Shown: positions 22,427 through 34,907, numbered from the stretch's first letter. The stretch: 64,000 bases of DNA from Sisyra terminalis (GCA_958496175.1 OY292274.1:46510630-46574629), one strand, 5' to 3'. The notes: generated by a model from the letters alone, not told the origin. A program made the numbers and translations.

Positions 22427-23993
22427 GCATTGAATGCATACAAATATTTTTAACAGAATGCCTCTAAGAAAGTTTGACTGATACAAACCAGGAAATATTA
22501 TCATTTTCATTATTGATCATATATATTTTTACTAAGTATACTTTTACTTAGAATTCGGAAGCCTTCGGTTTTGGTCGAAGATTTAATTTAAGCCCTAGCG
22601 ATCAACGTTTGATCGAATTCTACAAAAATATTAACTATATTCAGTAATTGTTGAAGGAAGAAAGGCAATTGTAGCAATTATTTCAGCATTTGAAATGTAG
22701 TAACTTGGTCACTGGCTTGAGTCGAGTAACTTTTAGTCTTTAGTTTCCAAAGGCAGGGTTTACCGGACTTCGAGCGCCATTGTTACTTGGATATTTGAAA
22801 ATAATTATTTTTTAAAAGGATCTTGAGCTATGATATTCGAAAACTCTTTTATGTCTAAAAAAAACTTTAAAAGAAATGTAAAAGTTTAAATTTCTTTAAC
22901 CATAGTTACGTAAAACTTTGCCTTCTTTTACCTTCTTAATCATTCTCAAATAAGATTTAAAAGTCCATTCAATATTCAAATTCTTTAATAGAATTTTGGC
23001 AAAAATTAACTTATCCAATTCAGCATTATTGTTTAGAATTAAAATATCCCCCGAGCTTACACATTATAATCTACGTCTAAACGTAGTCAACCTGAGCTTT
23101 TACAATTACATTATCCTGGATTAAGCTCATTCACCAATGTATAGTCGTATTCACTTAGTTCCACATTCAGCGCTATAAACTTACCTCGAGCACCCGAACA
23201 ACCATAATGTAAGACCGCTAATAAACTCGCAGAAACGTACAAATTCTATAAAGTCATTCCGAAAACTTTATTATTCAATTTGAAAATGCGAAACAGAGCG
23301 AATGAATGAAAGACGAAATGAACTGTGCTAATAAAATATTGAAGTTGTAATTTTAATTTGAATTTTAAAATATTTAATTTGTTGTATAATAAGTGAGTGA
23401 GTGAATTGAAGGCGTGTTTGAGTTCAGGTTGAATTTCATTATTATCATCAGCATCATCGTCCTGTTTAGTTCGGCTCAAGTTTCAAATTTCCATCATGTA
23501 GCTCGCTGGAAACCACAACAAGACTTCTCCAGCGCCGACATCGAGTTTCTAGTACATACTTGAACAAACTCTTCATAATTAGCTTATTAATTAATGGCTT
23601 GGCTCATTTTTAATTGATTACAGAACTCCTAACGAACTGTTCTCCACCGACATACACATAACTTGATTACAAACTTGCTTAATTGGGTTTTTCACAACTC
23701 CACTCGGTCGCATTCAAAACGGATTATTTAATGGATCATTCACCAAATTCAAGAGGCAAAAGTACCAATTCTACGTACCTGTACATGTAATTTAGACTTC
23801 TTTCTGCTTAAAATGACAAAAGATAAGTCAACGATTACGGCAGAATCCCAAAATTGTAATTTGAAACCACATGATTCTCTTATATTCAATTAAACGATAC
23901 TCAGCAGCTATTAAACGGAATAAATGTCGAATTCCTAAAAAAAATCAATGATATATTATTATTCACGTTCTTATCCAAGGTTTATATAATATA
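22427..23993. other. Non-genic stretch
   Basis: No gene or element recognised. The 77-codon minus-strand frame at 23246-23479 starts MSRTKQDDDADDNNE, but the rest is AT-driven and lacks any recognisable domain. Confidence 0.55.
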
Positions 23994-24189
23994 ACAGTAA
24001 ATGAATCTCTTTTTTTGGATTCTAAATAGTTGATGTTTTTATTTAATCTTCGTACAACGTTTCGCTGCTTTCGTAGGTTCTTGAAGCTATACACTATCTG
24101 ATAAAGCTACGAAAGTAGCGAAACGTTATACGAAGATTAAATAAAAACATCAAGTATTTAGAATCCAAAAAAAGAGATTCATTTACTGT
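23994..24189. repeat. 196 bp palindrome of two retroelement tails
   Basis: Arms of 83 bp (23994-24076 and 24107-24189) are inverted copies separated by 30 bp. Each arm ends inward with the hairpin ctacgaaagtagcgaaacgt (or its variant) that also occurs once at 16.02 kb, followed outward by acgaagattaaataaaaaca. Weaker arm homology continues outward for about 15 bp. This is two copies of the same element terminus joined head to head, as seen with inverted terminal copies of Penelope-like elements, though no coding sequence identifies the family. Confidence 0.85.
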
Positions 24190-24633
24190 CAATTATATAC
24201 TTAAACAAGTAAGTATTAAAAGTAGAAAACTACTTTCAAAACTGAAATACTGTTAATAAGTTGAGTATAAATGAAACCTAAATATATCAAAATAATAATA
24301 TTTTAAGAAATGATTTTTCTATATGAGTCGTTTAATTAAGAATGTTTGCTCATACCCTTTGTATAATATAAATATACTTAAAATATAAAGATCAAAACTT
24401 TTGGTAAGTCTAAAGAACTTTTATACTTCAAGTAAATTGTTGTGTACGAATTTATTGTAAAAATAAACCTGAACTAAGAAATTTATATTTGTTCCCTATA
24501 CTAAGTTAGTCCTTTTGCGTTAGACCTTAAATGCTATTAAAAATAACTTTATTCAGATACCTAACTAAGGCAAAACATTGGCAAACATTTGCCTTCATTA
24601 TTCAAGATTAACGATCTCAAAACACTTTTATAC

Positions 24634-24700
24634 ACTCAAACCTCGATTTACGCGGTACCCATTTTACGCGGTTTCAGTTTTTACGCAAAAAATACAGTTG
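24634..24700 (+). mobile_element. Possible terminus of a pogo-like transposon
   Basis: The string caaacctcgatttacgcggt followed by acgcggtttc resembles the termini of Tigger/pogo-type elements with cgatttacgcgg ends. No partner end was found downstream, so this is either a truncated copy or a chance match. Confidence 0.35.
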
Positions 24701-25175
24701 AAAATATGGTTGTGTAGATTGCAATGGTTTAAAATTTAAACTTTAAATCATTAATAAAATATTTAGGCGATTTAAACAAACTTTTCTTTTGTATCCAAGT
24801 ATATTTGTCCCGTAGAAATACATTCATAGGATTTTAAAGTTTTTTATTGTGACGCCATTTTAATGACAGGCCAATGACTTTTAAACAAATTCAAATTAAC
24901 AATTTTTTTCTGTTTTGGTATTAATATTTCTTAAATTTTATCAGTTAAAGTTAAAAGTGAACAGCTACAAGAGGTTTTAATAAATAAGTTAGAAACATTT
25001 TTAAATCATTTAAAATTATTTTTTGCTCATGTGCTTTAGGTCAATTGTAGCATTATACACATATCATATTTAAATATTTTGTAATATTCATAGACTTATA
25101 CTTAAGTTTTTAGAATTTTCAAATATAGAACTAAGCCTTTAGAAAGTTTTTACAAAAAAAAAGCATACTTTATAC

Positions 25176-25755
25176 CAGTGTTTCTTAACATATAGTTCCC
25201 ACACCCCAAGGGGTACGAGAAAGTATTTTTAAGGTTGCAGGAGAAGCTCCCAATAACTTAAATTATGAATTTTTTGATAACTTATTTCGCAAAAAATGTT
25301 TTTTCTATTTCCATATCTTATTGCGATAAAAAATTTTAATAAATTGCCCAACCATCTTAAAACACTTATTTTTAGGCGAAAAAAACTGAGGACAATATTA
25401 ATACGCACAATAGATACCTTCAGTGACTAAACACTGGCATTATTTAATTTTAAATTAAAATTTTATTTATTTATTCTATTGGTAATTCTGTTTTAACTTT
25501 GTAACTTTTAACTTTGTTACTTTTAATTTTGTTAAACTGATTTAAACACATGCAATGTTACATTGTACTACATTACAATTGTAATATTCCAGTTCTATGT
25601 ACAGATGTTTTGCATCTCTGTAGAATGCCTACTGGAAGTAATAATAGAAGTAATAATAATTTAACTAAAAAACAAAACACATGTTTCATTGGGGTGCGGA
25701 AATTTATTTACCGATTCAAAGAGGTGTGACTCACATAAATGATAAAGAAAAACTG
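25176..25755. mobile_element. hAT-type MITE, 580 bp
   Basis: The left end cagtgtttcttaacatat is a canonical hAT end of the same family as 22.2 kb, and the following segment (ccacaccccaaggggtacga) parallels the other copy. The right end aaagaaaaactg is its inverted partner. Flanking 8-mers are ctttatac (25168-25175) and ctttaaat (25756-25763). No transposase remains. Confidence 0.75.
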
Positions 25756-26229
25756 CTTTAAATTGATAATAAGCGTGTGAATTTTTTAAAAAATACACGA
25801 TTTCTATATTTTTAAGAGTTTTGGAAGTGTTAACTAACGAAGATTTCCGTTTAAATGATAATGGTATGGAAGAATTGATTAATATGATTGATCACCTTAT
25901 AAAGTTTCCCTAATTCAATTGTTTATTTGAAAATTTTGTAAGAAAGTTTATTAAGTATCAAGTAAATTGAGGACTCAATGACCTAGGAAATTTGTTTCTA
26001 TAAATACCATAAGATGTAATAGTTGTTAGTTTATGTAGGTTTATTGAACTTTTAAATATATAGTTGATAATTATTGTTTAAATAGTGCACAGAAATGTTG
26101 AATTTATAATAAACTATTAATTTGAATTTATTGATACCTTTAATTAAGAGATTAATTAAAGAAATTTGCGCTCTCAATCATAAAATTTCAAAGTTCAATC
26201 TAATTAGTTTAAAATTAGCTACAGCCAAG

Positions 26230-27570
26230 TTGAATCTTTCACAACCATAAAACAAGCATGTGAGTGGTGTGAACAATTTGACGTTAGCTTAGCAAAATAA
26301 TTACATAGGGAAGTGTTACGAGAGGTAAGCGGCGGGTGAGAGTATGTTAATGAAATTCTGTTGATGACCGTAAAGGCGTAAAGGTAACGCACACATAAAT
26401 CGAATAAGACACATTCGAAACATGCAGAGCTGTAAATGTATGCAATATCTATCCCAAGCAATGATCGATGGGATGCCACAATAGTTAATTAACCGCCATC
26501 CGTACAGCCTTCCACCTTGTCTCTTGTGGTATTTCTCCAACATAACATCATTACAAATGTCTATATCGAACACACGGGCGAAACTTGCATGAAAACATGC
26601 ACATCAAACCCGAAGAAGACGAGGGAATGTTTGGCGTTAACATCACCGTTCACTTTTCGCTATATCCTCTTTTGCATAAACTTGAACAGATGCCCACAGG
26701 TCCAATAAATTATCTTCTAATTAAATAATTTTGACAAAACTTCCCCGGTGAACATCAAACATTTGCAGACTCCAGTGTTATTCTTCCACGTGTAATCGTT
26801 TTGTTTTAAAACTTGCCAAAGACAAATAATTAAAATTATCGCACCAAGTTCAAATATTATAGTAGTCTCGAACAAAAACAGTGCGAATCGTTTCGGTTAT
26901 GATGTAATGTAACAAGTTATCTAAGAACAAACACATCTTAAAACATTACGTGGGGGATGCGACAAGGAGAGACGTATTGGAGGAACCACATCGAGCTCAT
27001 ATAGCTCAGGAGTCTGTTAATGTGTCCCCAGTCGGTCGTTATGTAGCTCTCTTATCGTCGACTCCGCCACTGATTGCTTCATTTCAGACAATTGCCTGTT
27101 TATACTCGCACTGACAAAGCACTAAGCGATATCTCCGTTATTAGCACTGGAAGGCACCAGGACGTCGTCTCACTTTCGCCCTCGCACTCTTGTCGTTGTG
27201 GTGTAAAGAATTGCAGATTGTTACAAGTAGTTACTGGTTGGAGAATTAAACCACTGAAAGATAATCACAAACGATCTTTGATGGCGCGGAATTTCCTTCT
27301 ATTTGGTTTTGTGTTTCATCGGCTGTGCCAAGTTGCGCCCCTTTTAACGACCAGTCGTCTTCGTATGGTTGCTCGACACTTGCTTTTATTTCTTTGGCTA
27401 ATTGTCGAATAACCAGCCTTTTATATCCCGACGATCACAACTTAATTTGGTTCGAGTTCGACAAAATAGTGACTTAGAAAAACATTACCGTCCTTACACA
27501 CTAATTAACTTGGACATACGTATTCGATTTTCCAACAGCTTTTCCAAAATTGAATTGCACTGTACCTTTT
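26230..27570. other. Large GC-richer unique island
   Basis: About 1.3 kb of balanced, non-repetitive sequence. Frames of 85-112 codons occur on both strands (for example 27074-27412 plus), as expected where stop codons are scarcer, but none shows a domain, signal peptide or repeated motif. It could contain an untranslated exon or a regulatory region. Confidence 0.35.
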
Positions 27571-28650
27571 GATACTTTATCTGAAAATTGGCCGTAAAAA
27601 TGTAATAAGAGTATTAGGACGAAAACTAATACTAATAGAACAGTGCAGAAGCATTTAAAAATGGTAAAAGGTGGAACAAAGTTGAATCGGTAGTTGGAAG
27701 AAGGATAATAAATAATAATATGAAATAACTTTAAACAATTCGTTTTGGGAAAAATTGAAAAAAACTGTCTAAAGTTTTCAATATTCGATCAATTGAAATA
27801 ATTTTTTTACCACGAATTCTGATCATCATTTCGGTCCCAAATTAATGTTTAGCTTGTCGTTTTTTGTTAGTTTTTAGCCTCAAACAATTCTGAATGTATG
27901 ATGGATTTGTTTCCTACTTGAAACTGATCAGAAAAATAACTCAAAAACGATTAATAAGATTAATAAACAGCAGCTTTAAAATATACGAAAACTTTTATTG
28001 TAAAAAACTATAGTTCTACAGTTGTAATTTTATTATTTTATTATAAATGAAAAAAATATACATTTATATTTTTTTTATATAATATTTTTATTTTTATATA
28101 TTTAATATTTTTATAAAAATAAATATTTTTAAAACAAATGGAAAAGTCACTCATTATCATCGTTATTGTTTTGTGTTGTAGGCCACATAACTATGTTTTG
28201 ATAAAAATCTCTTTTTTCTTCTTATACGTATGATATTATTTTTTTAATATCTTCTATTTTTTTGTAGTTTATCGGTATCATTTCTGAATAAGCGTTGTCT
28301 GTTGGTAGTACTCATTGGGTACTTTAGGGCACTGAAAAAAGTACCCAAGTGAGTCACGGATTGCACTACAATTAACAGAAATAATAAAGATTTTAGTGCT
28401 ATAGAAAGCTATAGACTTCAATTTCTTTCACAATCATCAGATTTCCAAAAAGATGACTCTCTGCTCAAACAACGCATTAATAATCCAAAATCATTGTACT
28501 TACTTAAATTTTTTTTAAAACCATCTGATTGCCAAGTAAGGTGATTCACTGAGTACTTTATTGTACTGCAATAAAGGCCATAAAATTGAAAAAATAGGTA
28601 TTTGGAGATCAACAGTTGCGATAAATCAACCAAAATAATACTGATCGCTA
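27571..28650. other. AT-rich stretch with low-complexity core
   Basis: Positions 28020-28140 are almost purely A and T (for example atttttatttttatatattt). The remainder holds only short or chance frames, including a 109-codon minus-strand frame at 28418-28747 without family resemblance. Confidence 0.55.
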
Positions 28651-29268
28651 AGTAGGGTAGGATGGGGCTTAAAGATCCAATTTTACTATTCCGTATTAAA
28701 ATTGTGAAAACCAACCCTATTAATTTGAAGCGTATAATACTAACCAAAGAAACAAATATCTGGCCATGTTTAATTTAATTTCTAATGGAATCATCCATAT
28801 AGAAGTTTGTCATTTTACATTTTTTCTAGACCTTGTCGTCTGTCTCTTTTTGCCCCTTAGTAGGGGCAAAAAGGGACGGCTACGGGGCAAAAAGGTCCTA
28901 TATTTATTTTAAGTATTTTACAGGTGCTATGAACTAATAACAATATTTGAATCAATGAAATATTTCTAGATTTTCATTTGGAAAATTTTATTACAGTAAT
29001 TTTAAGCATAACATAAAACTCTTCTTTCTTTATAATAATATTAACATTAATTGTAACATAAGTAATATTTTTTTATATCTTTATCTTAACTTAATCAAAT
29101 TCATCATTTCCTGAATACCAATTATAACAAATGAATTAAACGAATCCTCGAAAAGAAATATAGTTTTCATGGGCCCATTGATTGCAAATTGCAAAGATTG
29201 CGTTGAATCCAACCTTCACGTGGCTAGGTAAGGAAAAGGCCCACGTGGACCTTTTTACCCCAGTTACG
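28651..29268. mobile_element. Candidate pogo-like DNA element
   Basis: The left side has gtagggtaggatggggctta and the right side ggacctttttaccccagtt, which are imperfect inverted repeats. Internal ggggcaaaaagg copies occur at 28862-28900, and a perfect hairpin ctttttgccccttagtaggg followed by gcaaaaag lies at 28846-28873. This style matches pogo-like elements in insects. Ends are uncertain and no coding remnant was found. Confidence 0.45.
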
Positions 29269-29559
29269 TTTAAGTGTTTTTACTAGGTTATAATTAGTTA
29301 ACTGTTTAAATTAGCTAAAAACTAATGATAAATCCTGAAATACTACTAAATCTCATAAACTATTAAATTATGTTTTAGTCTAGTCAAAGCAATATTACTG
29401 CTGGAAACCGAAAAGAATAATAATTAAAAATTTTACTTTTGTAAAAATATCATCATTTTTTTTAACTTTAATTCGTTTAACTTTTATAAGATAATAATTT
29501 TAATTTAATCGTCAATTAGTTTTATTGTTATAACGATAATGACAATAAAGGTATATTAT

Positions 29560-30290
29560 TGTCATAAAAAGATATTGTGACCACGAAAGTTTTCCAAATA
29601 GAGCTTCCTTCGACGAAGAATAAGCAAATCGATTTAGTTTTATTTTCGTATAATTCTTTAGTCTGATCTATTTTGGAGTTTCCATTCTGACGAAATACAC
29701 AAGGGTGGACCTCCAGAGCCGGAGATTACGAGATTAACAAGTTTAATACGGTTGTCCAAACTTCATGTCTATCGATTCTATTATAACTAATCAGAAACCA
29801 AATCCCTCAACATGTACGACACAACAACGTACGATACACATGCGAAACGTAGCCCTAATATTTATTTATTGTCTGAAACACATCCTGAAAAAGAAGGAGA
29901 AGACAAAGAGGAGTTGAAATTAAAAAAGTTTCAAGCGGCAAATACGAAGAAACGATCTTCAAACGGGTGATAAGATAATTGACGAAGAGGAAATTAGTTT
30001 TAGTGGCGTTTTATGACAAATCAAAGTTGGAATGCGAGAAAAAATATTTGCCAACCGATTTTATTTGGTGCAAGTGGAAATTCATTGTCTCGAAATTGTC
30101 AAATTGGTCGAGGCATTAACGATAAAGTTTTCGAGTGGAGAGAAAATCACGCCAACGAAGCAGTTGTAAAAACATTTAGATGTTTGCCACTGGTTCGTAT
30201 TGCTACTATAACAGCCCCTGGTATCTCCCCTGTTTTCCATTCCACGTCCATTTAGAACGGTGTTCTTTTACCATTTATCTAGAATTCATC
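29560..30290. other. GC-richer unique island
   Basis: Moderately balanced sequence without repeats. An 80-codon plus frame (30013-30255) has no recognisable domain. Confidence 0.3.
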
Positions 30291-31079
30291 AAAGGTTTCA
30301 TGTAGAGCTTTTTTCCATTACCTCGATTTTCGACCATTTAGCTCTTGTAATTTACCCAGGGATGGACCAATTTTTAATCTAATGGTAAATGGAAAATTAT
30401 ATTGGACAAACACCTTGTTTTTTGAAGTGATGGATGATGAAAATGAAAATAGTTTTATTTTAATATAATATATTTGGGCGGAGGGAAACATGGATTTTCC
30501 ATTTGGTTGAAAGGAAAAATGAATGATGTTTTCATTTGTAAATTGAAAAATTTGTTTGTGCAAAAAAAATTAATTTGGATTTATCAATTATAATTAAAAA
30601 ATTGCATTTTCCTTTTTTAGCTTGCATGTTGTCAAATTGATTTGGATTGAGAGATGTTTAAAAAAAATAAATAATATTAAAAATAAAAATAAGGTTGATT
30701 ATTATCGTTTGTGTTTAAATTATGAAATAGAACGCCCCTATTTTTTTCCTTCAACCCCAACAATTCCATTTGGCATGTGAAATAATTTTCGTCATTTAAT
30801 ATTTATCTGCAATATTGTCAGACTTGGAAATTTCATGAAAAAAGCTTTAGACCAAATGAATGATAATCAAAAATTAACCAGTTAGAGAAACGGAGTTAAA
30901 AACTAATGGCTTTGAAAAACCATTTCGCCCCATCCAATTCAATTACTAAAACATAGTTTCAATTGTTTCAAAACAATATACTATTCACTCTTCCTACAAA
31001 AAAAAAACGTGTGCTTTTTTATTAATGCAATATTATTATAAACAAGATTTATAAAAAAAAAAAAACAAGGACCGAATTG

Positions 31080-31450
31080 GCCAATTTAAACAGCCATTAC
31101 CAAACAATCGTTACAACATTTAAATTTGATCTGCTATTGGATAATTTAAGCCCATTGTTTCATATCGAACGCTGAAAATGTGACCATTAGTCGATAATAG
31201 GCATTAAAACATCACACCACCATCATTCATACCTTTCCCAACAACATGCACAGGGTTGCCTTTCCCTTTCGCTCAAAGCTCAGTTTTATCAACGATACGA
31301 CGCCTATGCGATGATATTCAGCCCATATCACATCGCCACCCCAAAGCTCAAACTCCAAAATCGCTAATCTAACGCCTCATTCTCCACCCGGTGTTGGGAG
31401 CTCAACTTTAATCTAACGCGGAAAACGAGATGCGAGTAAATCGAGTAAAT
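31080..31450. other. GC-richer unique island
   Basis: Balanced composition (for example ctatgcgatgatattcagcc near 31303), no frame or repeat. Candidate regulatory sequence only. Confidence 0.3.
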
Positions 31451-31671
31451 CATTTAAATGATACACAACGTTCATATTTGTAAATCGCTACTGAGGTTAT
31501 TTTACATATTTTCGAGTTTAGTTAGTTAAATGATAATGGAGACTTTGCTTTTTTTATTTTGATTAAGTACTATCAACTTGTAATTGGAGTTATTAAAGTA
31601 AGGTATACTTTAGGCTTACTGGAGGAAAACATTTTAATGAATGTGATGTAAAAAATTGCTCTGAAACAATT

Positions 31672-31681
31672 GGGGGGGGGG
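31672..31681 (+). repeat. G10 homopolymer
   Basis: An uninterrupted run of ten G in AT-rich surroundings (caattgggggggggg). It may be a true mononucleotide tract or a sequencing length error. Confidence 0.9.
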
Positions 31682-32212
31682 AACTCCAAAATGTGTACTT
31701 AATTTCAGCTCAAAGTTAAATAAGTGAACCGAAAAAAAAATCAAAAAATTACATCATTATTTGCTTATGAGCACCGAAGGATGAAAAATGATTATACTTA
31801 ATTACCAAATTCAATAAAGAAAAATATCAATTATCCTTTACTCTTTATTTTTGTACTCATATTACAGGATACTTCCGGCGTCACTCAGGTTGATATTTTT
31901 TTTTTAATGCAATGGAGCATTACTAATAGAGTAAGATCCCATTTGTTCGTCAGACTTTTGTTATTTTATAAAAGCTGAAAGCTTCTCAGCGCATGCTCCC
32001 AACACTAATAGGAACGATGGACAATTATGAAGTTTAGGTCATCGTGACTTTGGCAAGTAACCGGTAACAAAGATGTAAATAATATAAATTTTATCAAAAT
32101 TATCTGCCAATTAGGAAGTATCTTCAAAAATTAACCCAAGTAACAAGTATAAAATCAGTGTTAATACTCTAACGTAAGAATAGTGTCAATGTAAAATGTG
32201 TCAAAGTAATTG

Positions 32213-32271
32213 AAGTTTAAGAGCGTCTGGCAAGTGGTTGTCACGATGGTAAGTTTCTGGCAAAGGATGAC
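32213..32271 (+). repeat. Low-copy repeat shared with 15.3 kb
   Basis: The pattern tctggcaagtggttg...aagtttctggcaaa parallels 15309-15365 with the same spacing. Family unknown. Confidence 0.55.
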
Positions 32272-32801
32272 GTGGTTTCTAATACTATCTCGAATAATAC
32301 ATAAAAATCACTATATTTTTTTATAAAATTAGGTTAGTAGTTTTTACACATTTGCTACCTGTTACTGTCAATGCCACAGTGATCCAAACTTCATAGTTTC
32401 CCATCGTTTCTCCTGGGATAAACATTGAAGATTTAGCAGTAATGACAGTGGGGTTTGGCTAATTTTTCCTAGATTCTTGTCCTAGATATAAGCTAATTAC
32501 TGTTTATTAAATTATAAAAAACTCAAAAGTCACAAATGATCTTACGCACCATTTTAGGGGATAAAAATGGTAAAGAATATTGAAATGAGTATAGTATGTT
32601 TATATTAGCGACAGGGGGAAGTTATACAGAGGGAAGTTATTTGGAATAATTTTTTATATGACAGATAATATAAGGGTTTTTTTTTATTAGCACTTAAGTT
32701 ACTTAAGACTTAATTGGACGGTAAATAAGGATTTAAAATATCGTCTAAATACATGTAGACATTAATTTTCTTTCTATTATTTCTAATAACTAATGATTTT
32801 T

Positions 32802-33217
32802 ATTATTGAAAGCTGAAAAAGTATTTAAAAAAAGATTTTATAACTCTCGCTTCTATTGCTACAATGCACTAAAATGGTAAAAAATTAAAGTTGTGAACTG
32901 AACCTTCGTACCGATTTCACTATCAATATTAAGGTGATATAAGCCAATTAATGAGAATCGTAAGCTATCTAATTATGCATTAAAGCGAAATGTGCAATTT
33001 TGTTTACAATTTGGTATTATGAAACACCCCTCGCTTTGATGTACAACTAGATTGCTTACGATTCTCATTAATTGACTAATATCGATAGTGCAATCGGAAC
33101 GAAGATTCAGTTCATAACTTTATTTTCAACCTTTTTAAAGCATTAGATCAATAGAAGCGAAGGTTTTAAAATATTTTTTAAATACTTTTATTTCCACTTT
33201 TTTAGTCTTTCAATATA
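32802..33217. mobile_element. 416 bp foldback element
   Basis: Two diverged inverted arms of 187 bp each (32802-32988 and 33031-33217) enclose a 42 bp loop. Matching landmarks include gccaattaatgagaatcgta on the left against tacgattctcattaattgac on the right, ctcgcttctattg against caatagaagcg, and attgaaag at the outer limits. There is no coding capacity. It is a foldback-type MITE or an inverted duplication. No target duplication could be settled in the AT-rich flanks. Confidence 0.85.
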
Positions 33218-34048
33218 ATTGTTTAATAACAATTTTGTCAATCATTGTTTCAAATTTGATCTAACTGGTTGTTGTCATTTATTTCAACTGCTATTTCGAT
33301 TGTCATTAAATTGATTGACTTTTACATGCGATTGTGAAGGTAGAGTTCAAACCAGATTATTATTTAAAATTAAATATTTTATTAAAGCAGAAATATTTGG
33401 TGGTTATTGAATTTTACAATAGATTCATGCATTGTCATTGAGAATGAGCAGTTGTGTCAAAAATCAGCACGATAAAGTGTTGGAAAGTAGGTAAAAAATG
33501 AGATGAAATAAAATGTGAGTTAATAGAAGTGAAGGAGAAAAAGTATACGTATTCTAATGAAAAAGGATCTATAGCTTGAAAACAACACGAATATATAGTT
33601 TGTGTAGGTATACCATATTAAAATTTTGAAAATAAGTTTAGGCTGTACCACCCATAAGTTTCAAATTGTTTCACCCAACAAATAAAAAATGAAAGGAATG
33701 AATACCAACTCTAACAACTTTAGAAATCCTATTTATTTTTAATTTGAACCTTTTTAACTATTAATCATTTTTCAAGATTAATATTGCTCTTCGAACAAAG
33801 AATCCAACTATATATAGGTACCTGCAGACTTATGTGAACTGAAGCTTTTTTCATTCTGTAGTTGCATAGATGGTGTGCTGCTCCTAGTTCCTATTTGTTT
33901 TGGTGTTTTTTTTTCACAATTGTTTATTTGTTAAAAAATAGCCCCTTGCAACCCTTTATATTTTTTTTATTTTTTATTATAATTTGTAATGTTTCGCAAT
34001 CTGTCCCAGGACAATAAGCGAATCTGTTGAACGCATGGACGAGACGAC

Positions 34049-34072
34049 AGGGCACCCCTATTGGGGTGCCCT
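34049..34072. other. Perfect hairpin in LINE 3' UTR
   Basis: Arms agggcacccc and ggggtgccct enclose a 4 nt loop just beyond the stop of the LINE C-terminal segment. Such stem-loops near the 3' end of LINE transcripts can serve recognition by the element's own reverse transcriptase; that role is inferred here. Confidence 0.7.
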
Positions 34073-34075
34073 ATA

Positions 34076-34490
34076 CTTTACCACCTGTAGGGACGCTCCA
34101 GGAATGTCAGGAGCTTCAGTCTAATAGCCTCCTCGCTGTTATCCAGAAGGTTCATAGCCAGGTGGCTCGGGTGATCATTTAAGCGCCGAAGATATTTGGC
34201 GCTGAATCTGGATGCCTCTTCCTTAACAGTCGCAATGCCTAGATCATTATGGATGTCGAAGTTCTTGACATAACCTCTGCATTGTTTCAATATTTGAGCT
34301 GCTGGCAGTTCCCCAAAGTTGGATTCTATACGTCCAGACCAGTTTTAGGACGGCTTTATAGATTATTAGCTTACTTTCCAGAGACAGGTGCAATCCGCGC
34401 CGTAATAGCCACCACAGCTCTCTTAGCTTGTGCCTCAGTTGTTCGCGCTTTTTGGCGATATGTTTGCGCCATGTGAGTCGTCGGTCCAAA
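34076..34490 (-). pseudogene. LINE reverse transcriptase C-terminal segment
   Basis: Minus-strand translation starts LDRRLTWRKHIAKKREQL and continues LESKLIIYKAVLKLVWTYRI, then, after a frameshift and small deletion near 34260, SRFSAKYLRRLNDHPSHLAM and NLLDNSEEAIRLK to a stop at 34078. These are conserved C-terminal blocks of Jockey-clade ORF2. The segment parallels the intact frame at 51.6-52.35 kb but belongs to another subfamily. Confidence 0.9.
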
Positions 34491-34907
34491 TCACCAAGGT
34501 CATGGAGGCGTACCTATCAAATGGAAAATTTTTCGTGAAATACAAAGAGGCGGAATCAACAGCTATCCAGATAACATCAGGGGTTCCACAGGGTAGCATC
34601 CTTGGGCCAGTCCTATATTTAATATACACGGCGGACATGCCAACCGTAAACGGCTCCACAATGGCTACCTTCGCCGATGACACAGCGATTCTGGTAAGCG
34701 ACCATTGTCCAATAGCTGCCACAGAAAAATTACAAGGCGCCTTAAATATGCTCCAGGAATGGTTTCTCCGATGGAGAATAAAAATTAATGAAGACAAGTC
34801 GGTGCACGTGACATTCACAACCAAAAGAGATACTTGCCCTCACATCTTCATGAACAACCGTCAAATACCTGAGGCAACAGAGGCAAAGTATCTTGGAATT
34901 CATTTGG
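34490..34907 (+). pseudogene. LINE reverse transcriptase palm segment (inverted part)
   Basis: The frame holds GVPQGSILGPVLYLIYTAD (from 34577) and the catalytic box FADD (34670-34681), the metal-binding motif of non-LTR reverse transcriptases (usual form F/YADD), followed by a thumb region with LQEWFLRWRIKINEDKS and KYLGIHL. The frame is unbroken to the inversion point. The upstream endonuclease and fingers domains are missing through 5' truncation. It terminates in target-site sequence (the final DPLY is encoded by the duplication), so it is not functional. Confidence 0.92.

Larger units (their letters stand above)
33963..34907 (-). mobile_element. Jockey-type LINE, 5'-truncated with 5' inversion
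   Basis: The insertion is flanked by a perfect 12 bp duplication accctttatatt (33951-33962 and 34908-34919). On the minus strand the 3' part (34490 down to 33963) encodes the reverse transcriptase C-terminus, a 3' UTR with a perfect 10 bp hairpin, and an A-rich tail. The 5' part (34490-34907) is inverted and encodes the RT palm on the plus strand. The palm segment ends KYLGIHL and the 3' segment restarts LDRRLTW, so the two pieces are adjacent in the intact protein. This is the structure expected from twin priming. Confidence 0.93.

Noticed and set aside
27074..27412. 112-codon plus-strand frame as a gene
   Set aside because: No domain, no codon-pattern evidence, open frames on both strands in the same island.
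34249..34476. 75-codon plus-strand frame
   Set aside because: Antisense shadow of the LINE C-terminal segment.
34435..34824. 129-codon minus-strand frame
   Set aside because: Antisense shadow of the LINE palm segment.
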